Origin: an uncultured Bacilli bacterium
GTDB lineage: Bacteria > Bacillota_I > Bacilli_A > RF39 > UBA660
DNA length: 16,431 nucleotides
Direction of reading: 5' to 3'
NCBI GenBank assembly: GCA_947632275.1
Contig: CANROR010000022.1
Span: forward strand, 1-16,431
A model generated the notes under the pieces. It did no database searches, had not been told where the DNA came from, and was given only the letters and a program-made list of their open reading frames with translations. How positions within the stretch are numbered: position 1 is the first letter of the stretch; every line of letters starts with the position of its first letter. Positions 6,624 through 14,800 of this stretch are shown here, one piece after another. The position numbers and the translations under genes were made by a program.

Positions 6624-7152
6624 ATGTAGTTGGGTTAATTTAAATAATCCTTTATATGTAAAATATCATGATGAAGAATGGGGTGTACCTAAATATAATG
6701 ATCACGAACTATTTGAACTATTAATTTTAGAAATGTTTCAAGCAGGGCTTTCTTGGGAAACAGTTTTAAAAAAACGCGACAATTTTCGAAAAGCTTTTGC
6801 CAATTTTAATCTTGATAAGATTATAAATTATGATGAACGAAAGATAAAGGAACTTATGAATAATGAAGGGATTATTCGCAATAAGAAAAAAATAATGGCA
6901 ACCATTAATAATGCCCATGTTTTTCGAAATATCCAAAAAGAATACGGTTCTTTTAGTAATTATATTTGGGCCTTTACCAATAAGAAAATTATTAAAAGCG
7001 AACATAAAACTAAAAGTGATTTAAGTGATAAAATAAGTAAAGATTTAAAAGAAAAAGGGATGTGCTTCGTGGGAAGTACCATTATTTATTCTTATCTGCA
7101 AGCTATTGGAATAATAAATGATCATGAAGAAAAATGTTTTAAGGGGAAATGA
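6604..7152 (+). CDS. tag: DNA-3-methyladenine glycosylase I
   Basis: A 182-residue protein that aligns over its whole length with Tag, the cytoplasmic base-excision-repair enzyme that removes 3-methyladenine from alkylated DNA. The N-terminus has RCSWV, LYVKYHDEEWGVP, then LFELLILEMFQAGLSWETVLKKR, which holds the active-site glutamate (Glu43, matching Glu38 of E. coli Tag) and the stacking Trp51. The zinc ligands of the family are all present: Cys8, His22, His174 and Cys178 (NDHEEKC). GIIRNKKKI and CFVGSTIIYSYLQAIGIINDH are conserved. The ATG overlaps the preceding small gene by 20 nt. Length equals the family norm. A complete, probably active enzyme. Confidence 0.96.
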   Translation: MKKLINRCSWVNLNNPLYVKYHDEEWGVPKYNDHELFELLILEMFQAGLSWETVLKKRDNFRKAFANFNLDKIINYDERKIKELMNNEGIIRNKKKIMATINNAHVFRNIQKEYGSFSNYIWAFTNKKIIKSEHKTKSDLSDKISKDLKEKGMCFVGSTIIYSYLQAIGIINDHEEKCFKGK

Positions 7153-7218
7153 TATTTACATATTTTGACATATTATATTTTTAAAAGGAAAAGGTTATTA
7201 TTAATTGCTATTAATTTA

Positions 7219-7227
7219 TGTTATAAT
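7219..7227 (+). promoter_or_regulatory. extended -10 promoter for the gene at 7250
   Basis: TGTTATAAT is a perfect TGn-TATAAT extended -10 element, 22 bp upstream of the start codon. No good -35 lies at 17 bp. AAGAGG (7238-7243) is the ribosome-binding site. Confidence 0.65.
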
Positions 7228-7249
7228 CTAAACTAGAAAGAGGTATAGT

Positions 7250-8518
7250 ATGAATAATGAATTTAATAACAATAATCAAAACAATTTAAATTCTAATAAT
7301 AATTTTAACCAAAATAATATCAATCAAAATAGCAATGAATTAAATAATAATATTCAAAATAATAATCAAAATTATATGAATGGTGAATATCAAAATAATC
7401 CAAATAAGGATACATCAAATATGTCTTTAAAAACAAATACGAGAAGAATACCTAAAAATTATTGGATAGTTTTAGGTTTGCATATTGGAGTAATTATTTT
7501 TTTAATTTTATTAATATATTTTCTTAAAGGGAATGCGTCTAGTGTATTTTATATTTTACTAAAGGCTTTGATGTATCTTTCGTTAATTTTTTTACCTATT
7601 ACATCTACTTTACCGTTTTTAAAAAATATTGAAGATAAAAAAGAAAACTTAAATTATGTAAATTATATGTCAAGTAACAATTCAATTGATGATAAATTAT
7701 TAGTTGCTTATTTAGGTAAAAATTATGAATCAATAATAAATAAAAAATATTCTATTACGGCTTTTGTTTTTAATTTTATGTATTTATTGTATCGTAAACT
7801 ATATTTGATAAGTATTGCATTATTTATACTTATTTTATTACTTTCACAATATGAAAGATCTTATTTTGAAATTCTTTATAGTATATTAGTTATTTTGCTT
7901 GGACTTTTCTTTAATAAAATATTTATTAAAATTGCTAAATGGAAAGTTAATAAAATTAAATTAAAAAATCCTAATTTGAGCGAAAACGAATTAATTAAAT
8001 TATGTGAAAAAAAGGGAGGAACAAGTATATTAGGCATAATAATTCTTTATATAATTATTGCAATTATTGGAATAGGTTCTTTTATTGTAGATAATAAAAA
8101 TGTTTTTGTAGATACTAGTAATAAAATATATTTTCATGAAATGAGTTTAAATTATGTAGTTCCCAAAGGTTATATTAAAAGTGGGGTTGATAATCAATTT
8201 TCAGAATATGTAACATCATATACCTATTATAAAAATAATAATACTTGTGATATTGGAATTATAATTTCTAGTACAAATAATAATAATTTAAATATTCCAA
8301 ATGATAGAACAGTAAAAAATATTAATGGTGTTGATTGGATTGTTTTCACCGGTAAAAATTTAGAAGGTTTTGATAATTTAAGTTATTATGAAACCCAAAA
8401 AGAAGATTATTTATTTAGTATAATTGTTGGTGAAAATGATAATGCTAGTTGTGAAAATATGGCAGATAGATTAATAAATAGTTTAGAAATAAATAATATG
8501 AAAGATAAAAACGAATAA
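7250..8518 (+). CDS. membrane protein with Asn/Gln-rich N-terminus and DUF2628-like core
   Basis: A 422-residue protein. Residues 1-53 are low complexity: 29 Asn and 6 Gln. Then follow two membrane segments (about 73-94 and 97-124), a stretch FNFMYLLYRKLY with flanking hydrophobic runs (about 170-240) that resembles the DUF2628 pattern, and a further membrane segment (about 258-281). The last 140 residues, probably outside the membrane, form a hydrophilic domain (YVVPKGY, VDWIVFTGKN, DYLFSIIVGE) that resembles small lipoprotein-like beta domains. The gene has its own extended -10 promoter and is followed 2 nt later by another membrane-protein gene. Function unknown; the Asn-rich tail would be cytoplasmic and disordered. 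Confidence 0.8.
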   Translation: MNNEFNNNNQNNLNSNNNFNQNNINQNSNELNNNIQNNNQNYMNGEYQNNPNKDTSNMSLKTNTRRIPKNYWIVLGLHIGVIIFLILLIYFLKGNASSVFYILLKALMYLSLIFLPITSTLPFLKNIEDKKENLNYVNYMSSNNSIDDKLLVAYLGKNYESIINKKYSITAFVFNFMYLLYRKLYLISIALFILILLLSQYERSYFEILYSILVILLGLFFNKIFIKIAKWKVNKIKLKNPNLSENELIKLCEKKGGTSILGIIILYIIIAIIGIGSFIVDNKNVFVDTSNKIYFHEMSLNYVVPKGYIKSGVDNQFSEYVTSYTYYKNNNTCDIGIIISSTNNNNLNIPNDRTVKNINGVDWIVFTGKNLEGFDNLSYYETQKEDYLFSIIVGENDNASCENMADRLINSLEINNMKDKNE

Positions 8519-8520
8519 TT

Positions 8521-9489
8521 ATGGCCGGATTTTTTCATTTATTAATATTTATTATATTAGTTATTTTAGCAATAATAAAACCTAGTTTGATTTTAAATAT
8601 ATCGACTCAAGGACCTTCCATAATTGTTTTTTTAATTATTGGGCTAATTTCTACTTTTTTATGCTATATTTCTTTTTCAATTTCTCCTAGTAATAAGAAA
8701 AAATTAAAAAAAGTAAGAAATATTAATAAAAATAAAATTATAAATTATTATCGTGATATTCCTTGTGATAATGATTTATTTAAATTATATTGGTTTATGT
8801 ATCAGTATAATTTTAATAGCAATAAGTGTTCTTTGTTTGGTGCATATATTTTAAATTTGATTAATATGGGCAAAGCAAAATTAGTTAATAATGATACAAT
8901 TGAAATTGATTTTGATAATATAAATAGCGATAATGAAATAGAAATTGATTTAATTACTATGCTTTATGAGGCTTGTCCCAATAAAATAAATTTAAATAAA
9001 AATGATCTGAAAAAATATATATTAAAAAATAGTGCTAAAATAAAAAAATGGGAAAATAAACTTTACGATTTTTATACTAATAAATATAAACATAAAAAAT
9101 TGATTTATTATCAAAAAAATAAATTAGTAATTTCTGAAGAATTAAATTTAGAAGCAATTAAAATTTTAGAATTTAAAAAATTTTTAATAGATTTTGCCAA
9201 TATAAGAGATAAAGCACCTATTGAAGTCGAATTATATAATGAATACATTATTTTTGGCTTTGCTTTAGGATTAACTGATACTATTAATGAAAATTTAAAA
9301 AATTTTATAGTTAATAATGAAGACATGAAAAATATATTAGCAAATAATTTTTTTGATATTTCTTTAATAAAAGAAATAGTGTCTTCACTAATTTTGGCAA
9401 TTATATTTGGATATATTTTAACATTTATGGATTATATTTTTGTGGTATTTTTACAAGAAATACTAACAAAAATAATTTTGTTTAAATAA
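8521..9489 (+). CDS. DUF2207-like membrane protein
   Basis: A 322-residue protein with two N-terminal membrane segments (about 4-23 and 32-54) and two near the C-terminus (about 282-302 and 304-320). The segment between (YYRDIPCDNDLFKLYW, then ILNLINMGKAKLVN, then LITMLYEACP and a Lys-rich helix) follows the order seen in the cytoplasmic half of DUF2207 proteins, but the N-terminal extracellular half of that family is missing. The start is 2 nt after the preceding stop and has no clear Shine-Dalgarno site, so it is likely coupled to the upstream gene. A strong terminator follows. Family link moderate; function unknown. Confidence 0.75.
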   Translation: MAGFFHLLIFIILVILAIIKPSLILNISTQGPSIIVFLIIGLISTFLCYISFSISPSNKKKLKKVRNINKNKIINYYRDIPCDNDLFKLYWFMYQYNFNSNKCSLFGAYILNLINMGKAKLVNNDTIEIDFDNINSDNEIEIDLITMLYEACPNKINLNKNDLKKYILKNSAKIKKWENKLYDFYTNKYKHKKLIYYQKNKLVISEELNLEAIKILEFKKFLIDFANIRDKAPIEVELYNEYIIFGFALGLTDTINENLKNFIVNNEDMKNILANNFFDISLIKEIVSSLILAIIFGYILTFMDYIFVVFLQEILTKIILFK

Positions 9490-9532
9490 GTATTATATAA
9501 TATTTTATTGAGTCTTACATTTATTGTGTTTT

Positions 9533-9562
9533 AAAACATCATAGCAAAATGATGTTTTTTTT
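9533..9562 (+). terminator. intrinsic terminator after the membrane-protein pair
   Basis: AAAACATCAT (9533-9542) pairs perfectly with ATGATGTTTT (9549-9558) around the loop AGCAAA, followed by a run of T to 9562. Confidence 0.85.
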
Positions 9563-9571
9563 ATCTTTTTT

Positions 9572-9580
9572 TGTTATACT
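9572..9580 (+). promoter_or_regulatory. extended -10 promoter for tex
   Basis: TGTTATACT is a TGn-TATACT extended -10 element directly behind the terminator; a GGAG site (9586-9589) lies seven bases before the GTG start of tex. Confidence 0.6.
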
Positions 9581-9596
9581 TAAATGGAGATAGAAA

Positions 9597-11753
9597 GTGA
9601 GTATTAAAATGAGTGAAGAGTTAATTAATGTTGTTAGTCAAAAATTAAATTTAAAAAATTATCAGGTTAAAAATGTCATAGATATGCTTGGGGAAGGAGC
9701 AACTATTCCTTTTATGGCCAGATACCGAAAAGAAGCGACAGGTTCTTTAAATGAAGATGAGTTAAGAAGTATTGAAACGGAATATAATTATACGGTTAAT
9801 TTAGCCAAAAGAAAAGAAGATGTTATTCGGTTAATCGCAGAAAAAGGAATGTTGACCGATGAATTAAAATGTGAAATTGAAAAATGTGAAAAACTAAGTG
9901 AAGTCGAAGATATATATTTACCATTTAAAGAAAAAAGAAAAACAAAAGGTACGGAAGCTATTAAACTTGGGTTAGAACCTTTAGCCAAATTAATTATGAG
10001 TTTTCCGATGAAAACCAAAGAAGGACTTGCCCAACCATATTTAAATGATAAAGTTAAAACCATAGATGAGGCCATAATTAATGCCGGTTATATTATTGCC
10101 GATTGGATAAGTGATAATCCTAAGTATCGGAAATGGTGTCGGAAGTTTTACTTTCAAAATGGTTATGTTAAAGGTAAAGTTAAAAAAGATGCCAAAGATG
10201 AAAATAAAGTTTATGAAATCTATTATGATTTTGAACAAAAAATATCTTGGGTTAAACCCCATCAAGTTTTAGCTTTAAATCGGGCCGATAAAGAAAAAGT
10301 TATAACTTATAGTTTGACTGTTGATAATACGAAAATTATTGCTTATTTAGAAAAAGAAGTTTTAAAAGGTCATGAATTTCCTTTAAAAGGAGAAGTTAAA
10401 GGTTTTATTTTAGATGCTTGGAAAAGACTAATGGAACCGTCACTTGAAAGAGATATAAAAGCCGAACTTTATGATAATGCTTCCAATTTTGGCATTAAAG
10501 AATTTGGCAGTAATTTAGAAAATTTACTTTTAACGCCCCCGATTAAAGAAAGAGTAGTCATGGGCTTTGACCCAGCTTTCCGGACTGGTTGTAAACTGGC
10601 CGTTTTAGCTCCTAATGGTTCGGTTTTAACGATTGGCGTAATTTACCCGCATGAACCAAAAAAAGAAGTGGAAAATGCCGAAAAAATAATGCTTGATTTA
10701 ATTAAAAAATATGATGTAAAAATTATTGCGATTGGTAATGGTACCGCTTCCCGAGAAAGTGAAGCTTTTGTTTCTAATTTAATTAAAAAATATAAATTAG
10801 ATGTGAAATTTGTAATTGTAAGTGAAGCCGGGGCTTCAGTATATTCAGCATCTCCTTTAGCAAAACGCGAATTCCCGGATTATTCGGTGGAACAAAGAAG
10901 TGCCGTTAGTATTGGTAGACGTCTTCAAGATGCTTTGTCGGAACTAGTCAAAATCGATCCCAAAAGTATTGGCGTCGGGCTTTATCAACATGATTTAAAA
11001 CCGAAAGAACTGGATGAAGAGTTAAGTTTTGTCGTTAGTAAAATTGTCAATAAAGTGGGGGTTAATTTAAATAATGCGAGTGAAGCTATCTTAAATTATG
11101 TGTCCGGTTTAAATAAAAAGTTAATAACCAAGATTATGAATTATAAAAAGACCAAAGGTAATTTTACTTCGCGTGAAGATTTAAAAAAGGCTTTAGGAAC
11201 GGATACTTTAGCTTTTGAACAAGCCGCTGGTTTCTTACGCATTTTAAATGGTTCTAATCCTTTAGATAAAACGAATATTCACCCCGAAGATTATGCTTTG
11301 GTTGAACAAATAGCTAGGGACTATAATTTAGATTTGAAAATGGTGGGAACGGATGCCATGAAGCAAAAATTAGAATCTTTAAATAACCAAGAACTAATGA
11401 ATAAATATAATGTTTCGCAAGAAAAAATTGAATTAATTAAAACTAATTTATGTCAAGGCATTATTGACCCTCGGGATGAAGTTAAACAAATGACTTTACG
11501 AAGTGACATTTTAACGATTGATGATTTAAAAATCGGCGAGGCTTTAGAAGGAACTGTTCGTAATGTTACCGCTTTTGGAGCATTCATTGATATTGGTTTA
11601 CATGATGATGCTTTAATTCATATTTCCAAAATGAGTAAAGATTTTGTGAAACACCCAAGTGAAATATTAAAAGTTGGCGATATTATTACGGTTTATGTCG
11701 ATGCGATTGATAAAGAAAAAGGTCGGGTTAATTTAACTTTAATTGGAGAATAA
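9597..11753 (+). CDS. tex: Tex-family RNA-binding transcription accessory protein
   Basis: A 718-residue protein with the full Tex layout: the N-terminal helical domain with IPFMARYRKEATG (about 37-49) and DIYLPFKEKRKTKG (about 105-118), a YqgF/RNase H-like domain starting at MGFDPAFRTGCKLAV (about 322), helix-hairpin-helix repeats (about 460-555, GVGLYQHD, VNLNNAS, FTSREDLKKALG), and a C-terminal S1 domain (about 645-716, GTVRNVTAFGAFIDIG...DALIHIS). Tex proteins bind nucleic acid and act with RNA polymerase and RNA turnover in the cytoplasm. The GTG at 9597 is chosen because GGAG is seven bases upstream; an ATG at 9609 is 19 bases from it. Length is normal for the family. Probably first gene of a three-gene unit. 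Confidence 0.95.
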   Translation: MSIKMSEELINVVSQKLNLKNYQVKNVIDMLGEGATIPFMARYRKEATGSLNEDELRSIETEYNYTVNLAKRKEDVIRLIAEKGMLTDELKCEIEKCEKLSEVEDIYLPFKEKRKTKGTEAIKLGLEPLAKLIMSFPMKTKEGLAQPYLNDKVKTIDEAIINAGYIIADWISDNPKYRKWCRKFYFQNGYVKGKVKKDAKDENKVYEIYYDFEQKISWVKPHQVLALNRADKEKVITYSLTVDNTKIIAYLEKEVLKGHEFPLKGEVKGFILDAWKRLMEPSLERDIKAELYDNASNFGIKEFGSNLENLLLTPPIKERVVMGFDPAFRTGCKLAVLAPNGSVLTIGVIYPHEPKKEVENAEKIMLDLIKKYDVKIIAIGNGTASRESEAFVSNLIKKYKLDVKFVIVSEAGASVYSASPLAKREFPDYSVEQRSAVSIGRRLQDALSELVKIDPKSIGVGLYQHDLKPKELDEELSFVVSKIVNKVGVNLNNASEAILNYVSGLNKKLITKIMNYKKTKGNFTSREDLKKALGTDTLAFEQAAGFLRILNGSNPLDKTNIHPEDYALVEQIARDYNLDLKMVGTDAMKQKLESLNNQELMNKYNVSQEKIELIKTNLCQGIIDPRDEVKQMTLRSDILTIDDLKIGEALEGTVRNVTAFGAFIDIGLHDDALIHISKMSKDFVKHPSEILKVGDIITVYVDAIDKEKGRVNLTLIGE

Positions 11754-11754
11754 C

Positions 11755-12312
11755 ATGAATAAAAAAATATTAAAAGGAATAATCTATAGCATTTTTGGTA
11801 TTTTAATAATTGTAGTGTTAGTTTTACTATATTTAAAATCGAAAGAACCAACTGATGAAAATAAACTTTATCAAGTAAATTTTAATCAAACCATTTTAAA
11901 ATGGGAAAAATATGATTATGCTTTAGGTCAAAAAATGCTAGTTGGGGTGGAGAAAAGCTTAGATAATGGTAAAACTTTTACGAAAGTAACTAAAGAACCT
12001 TTAGCTGTCAGTTTCGAAGCCCAATTTAGTTTTTTAAATGAAAATTTAGGTTTTGTTTTAGCCACCAAAAGTTTAAGTAAAACTAATGATTATTTAGGTT
12101 TTTATGTAACGCAAGATGGAGGAAAGACCTTTCAAAATAGCATCATCAATTATCAAAACGAAAATATTGAATATCTTAATGTGGAAATGTTACCATATCA
12201 AATTAATGCTAAATTAAAAATGGAAGCTTCGATTTATCTGAATAAAAACGAAACCGAAACTTTAAAATTTGTTAGTGAAGATAATGGTTTAACTTGGAAT
12301 TTAGAAAGTTAG
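11755..12312 (+). CDS. membrane-anchored protein with three Asp-box motifs
   Basis: A 185-residue protein; ATG 11755 follows the tex stop by one base and is preceded by GGAG (11745-11748). A TTG at 11743 in frame is ignored, since it would put the start before the ribosome-binding site. An N-terminal signal anchor (about 7-28) is followed by an exported domain with three Asp-box-like motifs: SLDNGKTF (68-75), TQDGGKTF (119-126) and SEDNGLTW (174-181). Asp-boxes cap beta-propeller blades in sialidases and YCF48-like proteins; three blades are too few for a full propeller, so it may be a half propeller or assemble with itself. Function unknown. Confidence 0.8.
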   Translation: MNKKILKGIIYSIFGILIIVVLVLLYLKSKEPTDENKLYQVNFNQTILKWEKYDYALGQKMLVGVEKSLDNGKTFTKVTKEPLAVSFEAQFSFLNENLGFVLATKSLSKTNDYLGFYVTQDGGKTFQNSIINYQNENIEYLNVEMLPYQINAKLKMEASIYLNKNETETLKFVSEDNGLTWNLES

Positions 12313-12319
12313 GTAAATT

Positions 12320-13342
12320 ATGAAAAAGTATTTTTTATCAACCCTTTTATTTTTAACTCTTTTAGGACTTACTTATTTTTTCGTTTTTCGCGATTGTGAT
12401 TTTAATTTGCTTATTTCGTCAATTAAAAGTGTTAATCCTGTCTTTTTACTATTAGCTTTAAGTATGACGGCTTGTTATGTTTTGTTAGGAAGTTTATTTT
12501 TAAAACGAATTTTAACTTATTTTAAGCAAAAGAAATCTTTTTTTAATTGCCTCGGTTATAGTTTCACCGAAATATATTTCTCGGCGATAACGCCTAGTTA
12601 TGTCGGTGGCCAACCGGTTCAAATGTATGAAATGAAAAAAGATGATGTGCCTTATGAAGTTAGTAGTGTTATCGTTTTATTTTCTTCGATGCTTAATCGG
12701 ATTGCTTTAGCTTTTTTAGCTTCTATTTTTCTGTTAGGTTTTAGTAATACGTTATTTAGTTTAAATCCCGTTTATAATACGGTGGTCTTAATTGGTTTTC
12801 TGACGACTTTACTCGTTATCATGCTATTTATTGGCGTTATTTATTCGAAAAGAATTGCCCAATTTATTTTAAAAGTAAGTACTTATTTAATTAATAAATT
12901 TAAATTTATCAAAAATAAAGAAGCCAAAATTACGAAATTAACTAAGGCAATTAGTGAATATCAAAAGTGTGCTTTAATCACCCGCAAAAATCCGCGGCTT
13001 TTAATTGAATGTTTTGGAATCATGTTACTGCAAAGAATTGCCTTACTTTTAATTAGTTATTTTGTTTATTTAGCTTTTGGCTTTAGTAAGTATTCCTTAT
13101 GGGTAGTTTTAGCTTTTCAAATATGCGTAACTTTAGGTAGTGATTTAATGCCGACACCCGGGGGAGTCATGGTTAATGAAAGCCTTCTTTTAACTGTCAA
13201 TAATTTACTATATGGGGAAAGTCTAGCCCTATCGGGGATGCTCATGGTAAGAACTTTAAATTTTTATCTTTTAGTTATTATCAGTGGTCTTTGGTATTTA
13301 GGCTTTCATTTTCGGAAAAATAAAAAGAAAAAGGCCGAGTGA
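12320..13342 (+). CDS. flippase-like membrane protein (LPG_synthase_TM / UPF0104)
   Basis: A 340-residue protein with about seven or eight membrane segments along the whole length and a basic C-terminus. It has the family's signature stretches: SYVGGQPVQMYEMKK (about 92-106) and DLMPTPGGVMVNESLLL (near 275-292). The family is related to the N-terminal membrane domain of MprF, which moves lysyl-phosphatidylglycerol or other lipids across the membrane. No MprF synthase domain is attached, so it is a stand-alone transporter-type protein whose lipid or glycolipid substrate is unknown. It starts 7 nt after the preceding gene behind TTAGG. The stop codon overlaps the -35 of the suf promoter. Confidence 0.88.
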   Translation: MKKYFLSTLLFLTLLGLTYFFVFRDCDFNLLISSIKSVNPVFLLLALSMTACYVLLGSLFLKRILTYFKQKKSFFNCLGYSFTEIYFSAITPSYVGGQPVQMYEMKKDDVPYEVSSVIVLFSSMLNRIALAFLASIFLLGFSNTLFSLNPVYNTVVLIGFLTTLLVIMLFIGVIYSKRIAQFILKVSTYLINKFKFIKNKEAKITKLTKAISEYQKCALITRKNPRLLIECFGIMLLQRIALLLISYFVYLAFGFSKYSLWVVLAFQICVTLGSDLMPTPGGVMVNESLLLTVNNLLYGESLALSGMLMVRTLNFYLLVIISGLWYLGFHFRKNKKKKAE

Positions 13343-13385
13343 CTTTAAAAAAATAATCACTTATGATAGAATATCATTGGTGATT
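13339..13385 (+). promoter_or_regulatory. suf promoter inside an imperfect palindrome (candidate operator)
   Basis: GTGACT (13339-13344) and TATGAT (13362-13367) are 17 bases apart, placing the transcription start near 13374 and the leader at about 15 nt with a GGTGAT ribosome-binding site. The -10 and start point lie inside a dyad: AATCAC (13355-13360) with GTGATT (13380-13385), and ATGATA (13363-13368) with TATCAT (13372-13377) around GAA. The dyad could bind a dimeric regulator, or act as a terminator for the upstream gene because it is followed by T6. Confidence 0.55.
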
Positions 13386-13389
13386 TTTT

Positions 13390-14142
13390 ATGTTGCAAAT
13401 TAAAAATTTAACAGTTAAAGTTAACGAAAAAGTAATTTTAGATAACTTATCACTTGATATAAAAGAAGGCGAAATTCATGCATTGATGGGCCAAAATGGG
13501 ACAGGTAAGTCAACTTTATGTCGCGTTTTAATGCATGATCCCGAATACGAAATAGTAAGTGGCGAAATTTTATACAATGGTCAGGACTTAGTAAAACTTA
13601 ATACGACGGAAATTGCCCGGGCCAAAGTGTTTATGTTAAGTCAAAATCCGATTGCCATTGAAGGGGTTACGAATGCCGAAATGTTACGGACTGCTTTGTC
13701 GGAAGTAAGTGATGAGCCAATCAATATCTTTAAATTTAATCAAAAGTTGGAAGAAATTTGTACTTCTTTAGAATTACCTATTGAATTTATTCATCGCGAA
13801 ATAAATGTCGGCATGAGTGGAGGCGAACGCAAGAAAAATGAACTTTTACATATGTGGATGTTAGAACCTCAAGTTCTTTTACTTGATGAAATAGATTCGG
13901 GTCTTGATGTTGATGCTTTAAAAATCGTGGCCACTTCGATAAATAAATATTATGAAAAATTTAAACCAACGATTCTTATTATTACGCATCATAATAAATT
14001 ATTAGAATATATTAAGCCGAAATATGTACATGTAATTAAGTCCGGGAAAATTGTAGCTTCGGGCGACAGTTCTTTAGCGAAAAAAATTGAAAATGAAGGT
14101 TTTAAGGCTTTTAATATAAATGGGCTTGGAAATAATGAATAA
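13390..14142 (+). CDS. sufC: Fe-S cluster assembly ATPase SufC
   Basis: A 250-residue ABC-type ATPase without membrane segments, the ATP-hydrolysing part of the SUF iron-sulfur assembly complex. The Walker A motif is GQNGTGKST (34-42), the signature MSGGERKK (142-149), Walker B VLLLDEIDSG (about 162-171), followed by an H-loop ITHH (198-201). LSQNPIAIEGVT is the typical SufC Q-loop region, and the EIDSGLDVDAL stretch is characteristic of SufC. First gene of the suf operon; its 3' end overlaps the next gene by 8 nt. Length is normal. Full set of catalytic motifs, so probably active. Confidence 0.96.
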   Translation: MLQIKNLTVKVNEKVILDNLSLDIKEGEIHALMGQNGTGKSTLCRVLMHDPEYEIVSGEILYNGQDLVKLNTTEIARAKVFMLSQNPIAIEGVTNAEMLRTALSEVSDEPINIFKFNQKLEEICTSLELPIEFIHREINVGMSGGERKKNELLHMWMLEPQVLLLDEIDSGLDVDALKIVATSINKYYEKFKPTILIITHHNKLLEYIKPKYVHVIKSGKIVASGDSSLAKKIENEGFKAFNINGLGNNE

Positions 14143-14800
14143 AATAGTAGTAGATAAAGAAATTATAACAGTTAAAGATGCAGAAACATATTTAGATATT
14201 CGGCTTGAGAAAGTAACGATTAATTGTTTAGGAAAAAATTTATTAATTATTAATGCTAAAGAAAATTTAAATTTAAATATCTTTTTAACTGACAATAGTT
14301 TTGTAGAGATTTTAGTTTATAATAAAGCCAAAATGGGCGATAATAAAATTCAAATAACGCAAGAAAATAATACGACCATTAATTATTATGAAGCTTTTAG
14401 TAGTAAAGGCGATACGAAGGTTAGTTTAAAAAATATTGTAAATGGTGATAATAATAAAAGTAATATTAAATTTCGGTGTTTAAGTAATAAATATAATGTT
14501 CAACTTAATATTTGCGCAGAAGCTTTAAAACATACCAAAAATAATGATATTACCGAAGATATTAAAGGAATAAATAATGGGGGCAATATTGTGGTTGAAC
14601 CCATTATGGAAATAAATACGCATGATATTTTAGCTAATCATTTTGTAACAATTGGCAGTATTAATAAAGATTATTTGTTCTATTTAGAAAGCAAAGGAAT
14701 TAAAGAAAGTACGGCAAAAAAAATTATTTGTGATGGCTTTTTAAAAAGTATATTTTCTAAATATCAAGATATTTTGTTTGGGGGTGAAGATAATGAATAG
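14135..14800 (+). CDS. sufD: short SufD/SufB-family scaffold protein
   Basis: A 221-residue member of the SufB/SufD family, much shorter than the usual 400 or more residues. It has the beta-helical core and the C-terminal signature VEPIMEINTHDILANHFVTIGSI...LFYLESKGI...GFL, whose His169 matches the SufD histidine of the SufB-SufD interface (SufB would have HE). The usual N-terminal helical domain is missing. Start at ATG 14135 is chosen because GGA lies five bases upstream and the overlap ATGAATAA with sufC mirrors the next junction; an ATG at 14120 is the alternative. It should bind SufC and hold the forming cluster; SufD-like is preferred over SufB-like on the motif. Confidence 0.82.
   Translation: MNKIVVDKEIITVKDAETYLDIRLEKVTINCLGKNLLIINAKENLNLNIFLTDNSFVEILVYNKAKMGDNKIQITQENNTTINYYEAFSSKGDTKVSLKNIVNGDNNKSNIKFRCLSNKYNVQLNICAEALKHTKNNDITEDIKGINNGGNIVVEPIMEINTHDILANHFVTIGSINKDYLFYLESKGIKESTAKKIICDGFLKSIFSKYQDILFGGEDNE

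Noticed and set aside
7165..7170. Perfect TTGACA as -35 for the gene at 7250
   Set aside because: No -10 lies at 16-18 bases; the only TATAAT is 51 bases away and is explained as an extended -10.
13355..13389. The dyad before sufC as a plain terminator of the upstream genes
   Set aside because: Possible, since T6 follows, but it is AT-rich, has an internal mismatch and covers a well-spaced promoter, so the operator reading was kept as main call.
14120..14134. Upstream ATG for the sufD-like gene
   Set aside because: ATG 14135 has a better placed GGA and repeats the 8-nt overlap seen at the next junction. It cannot be fully excluded.
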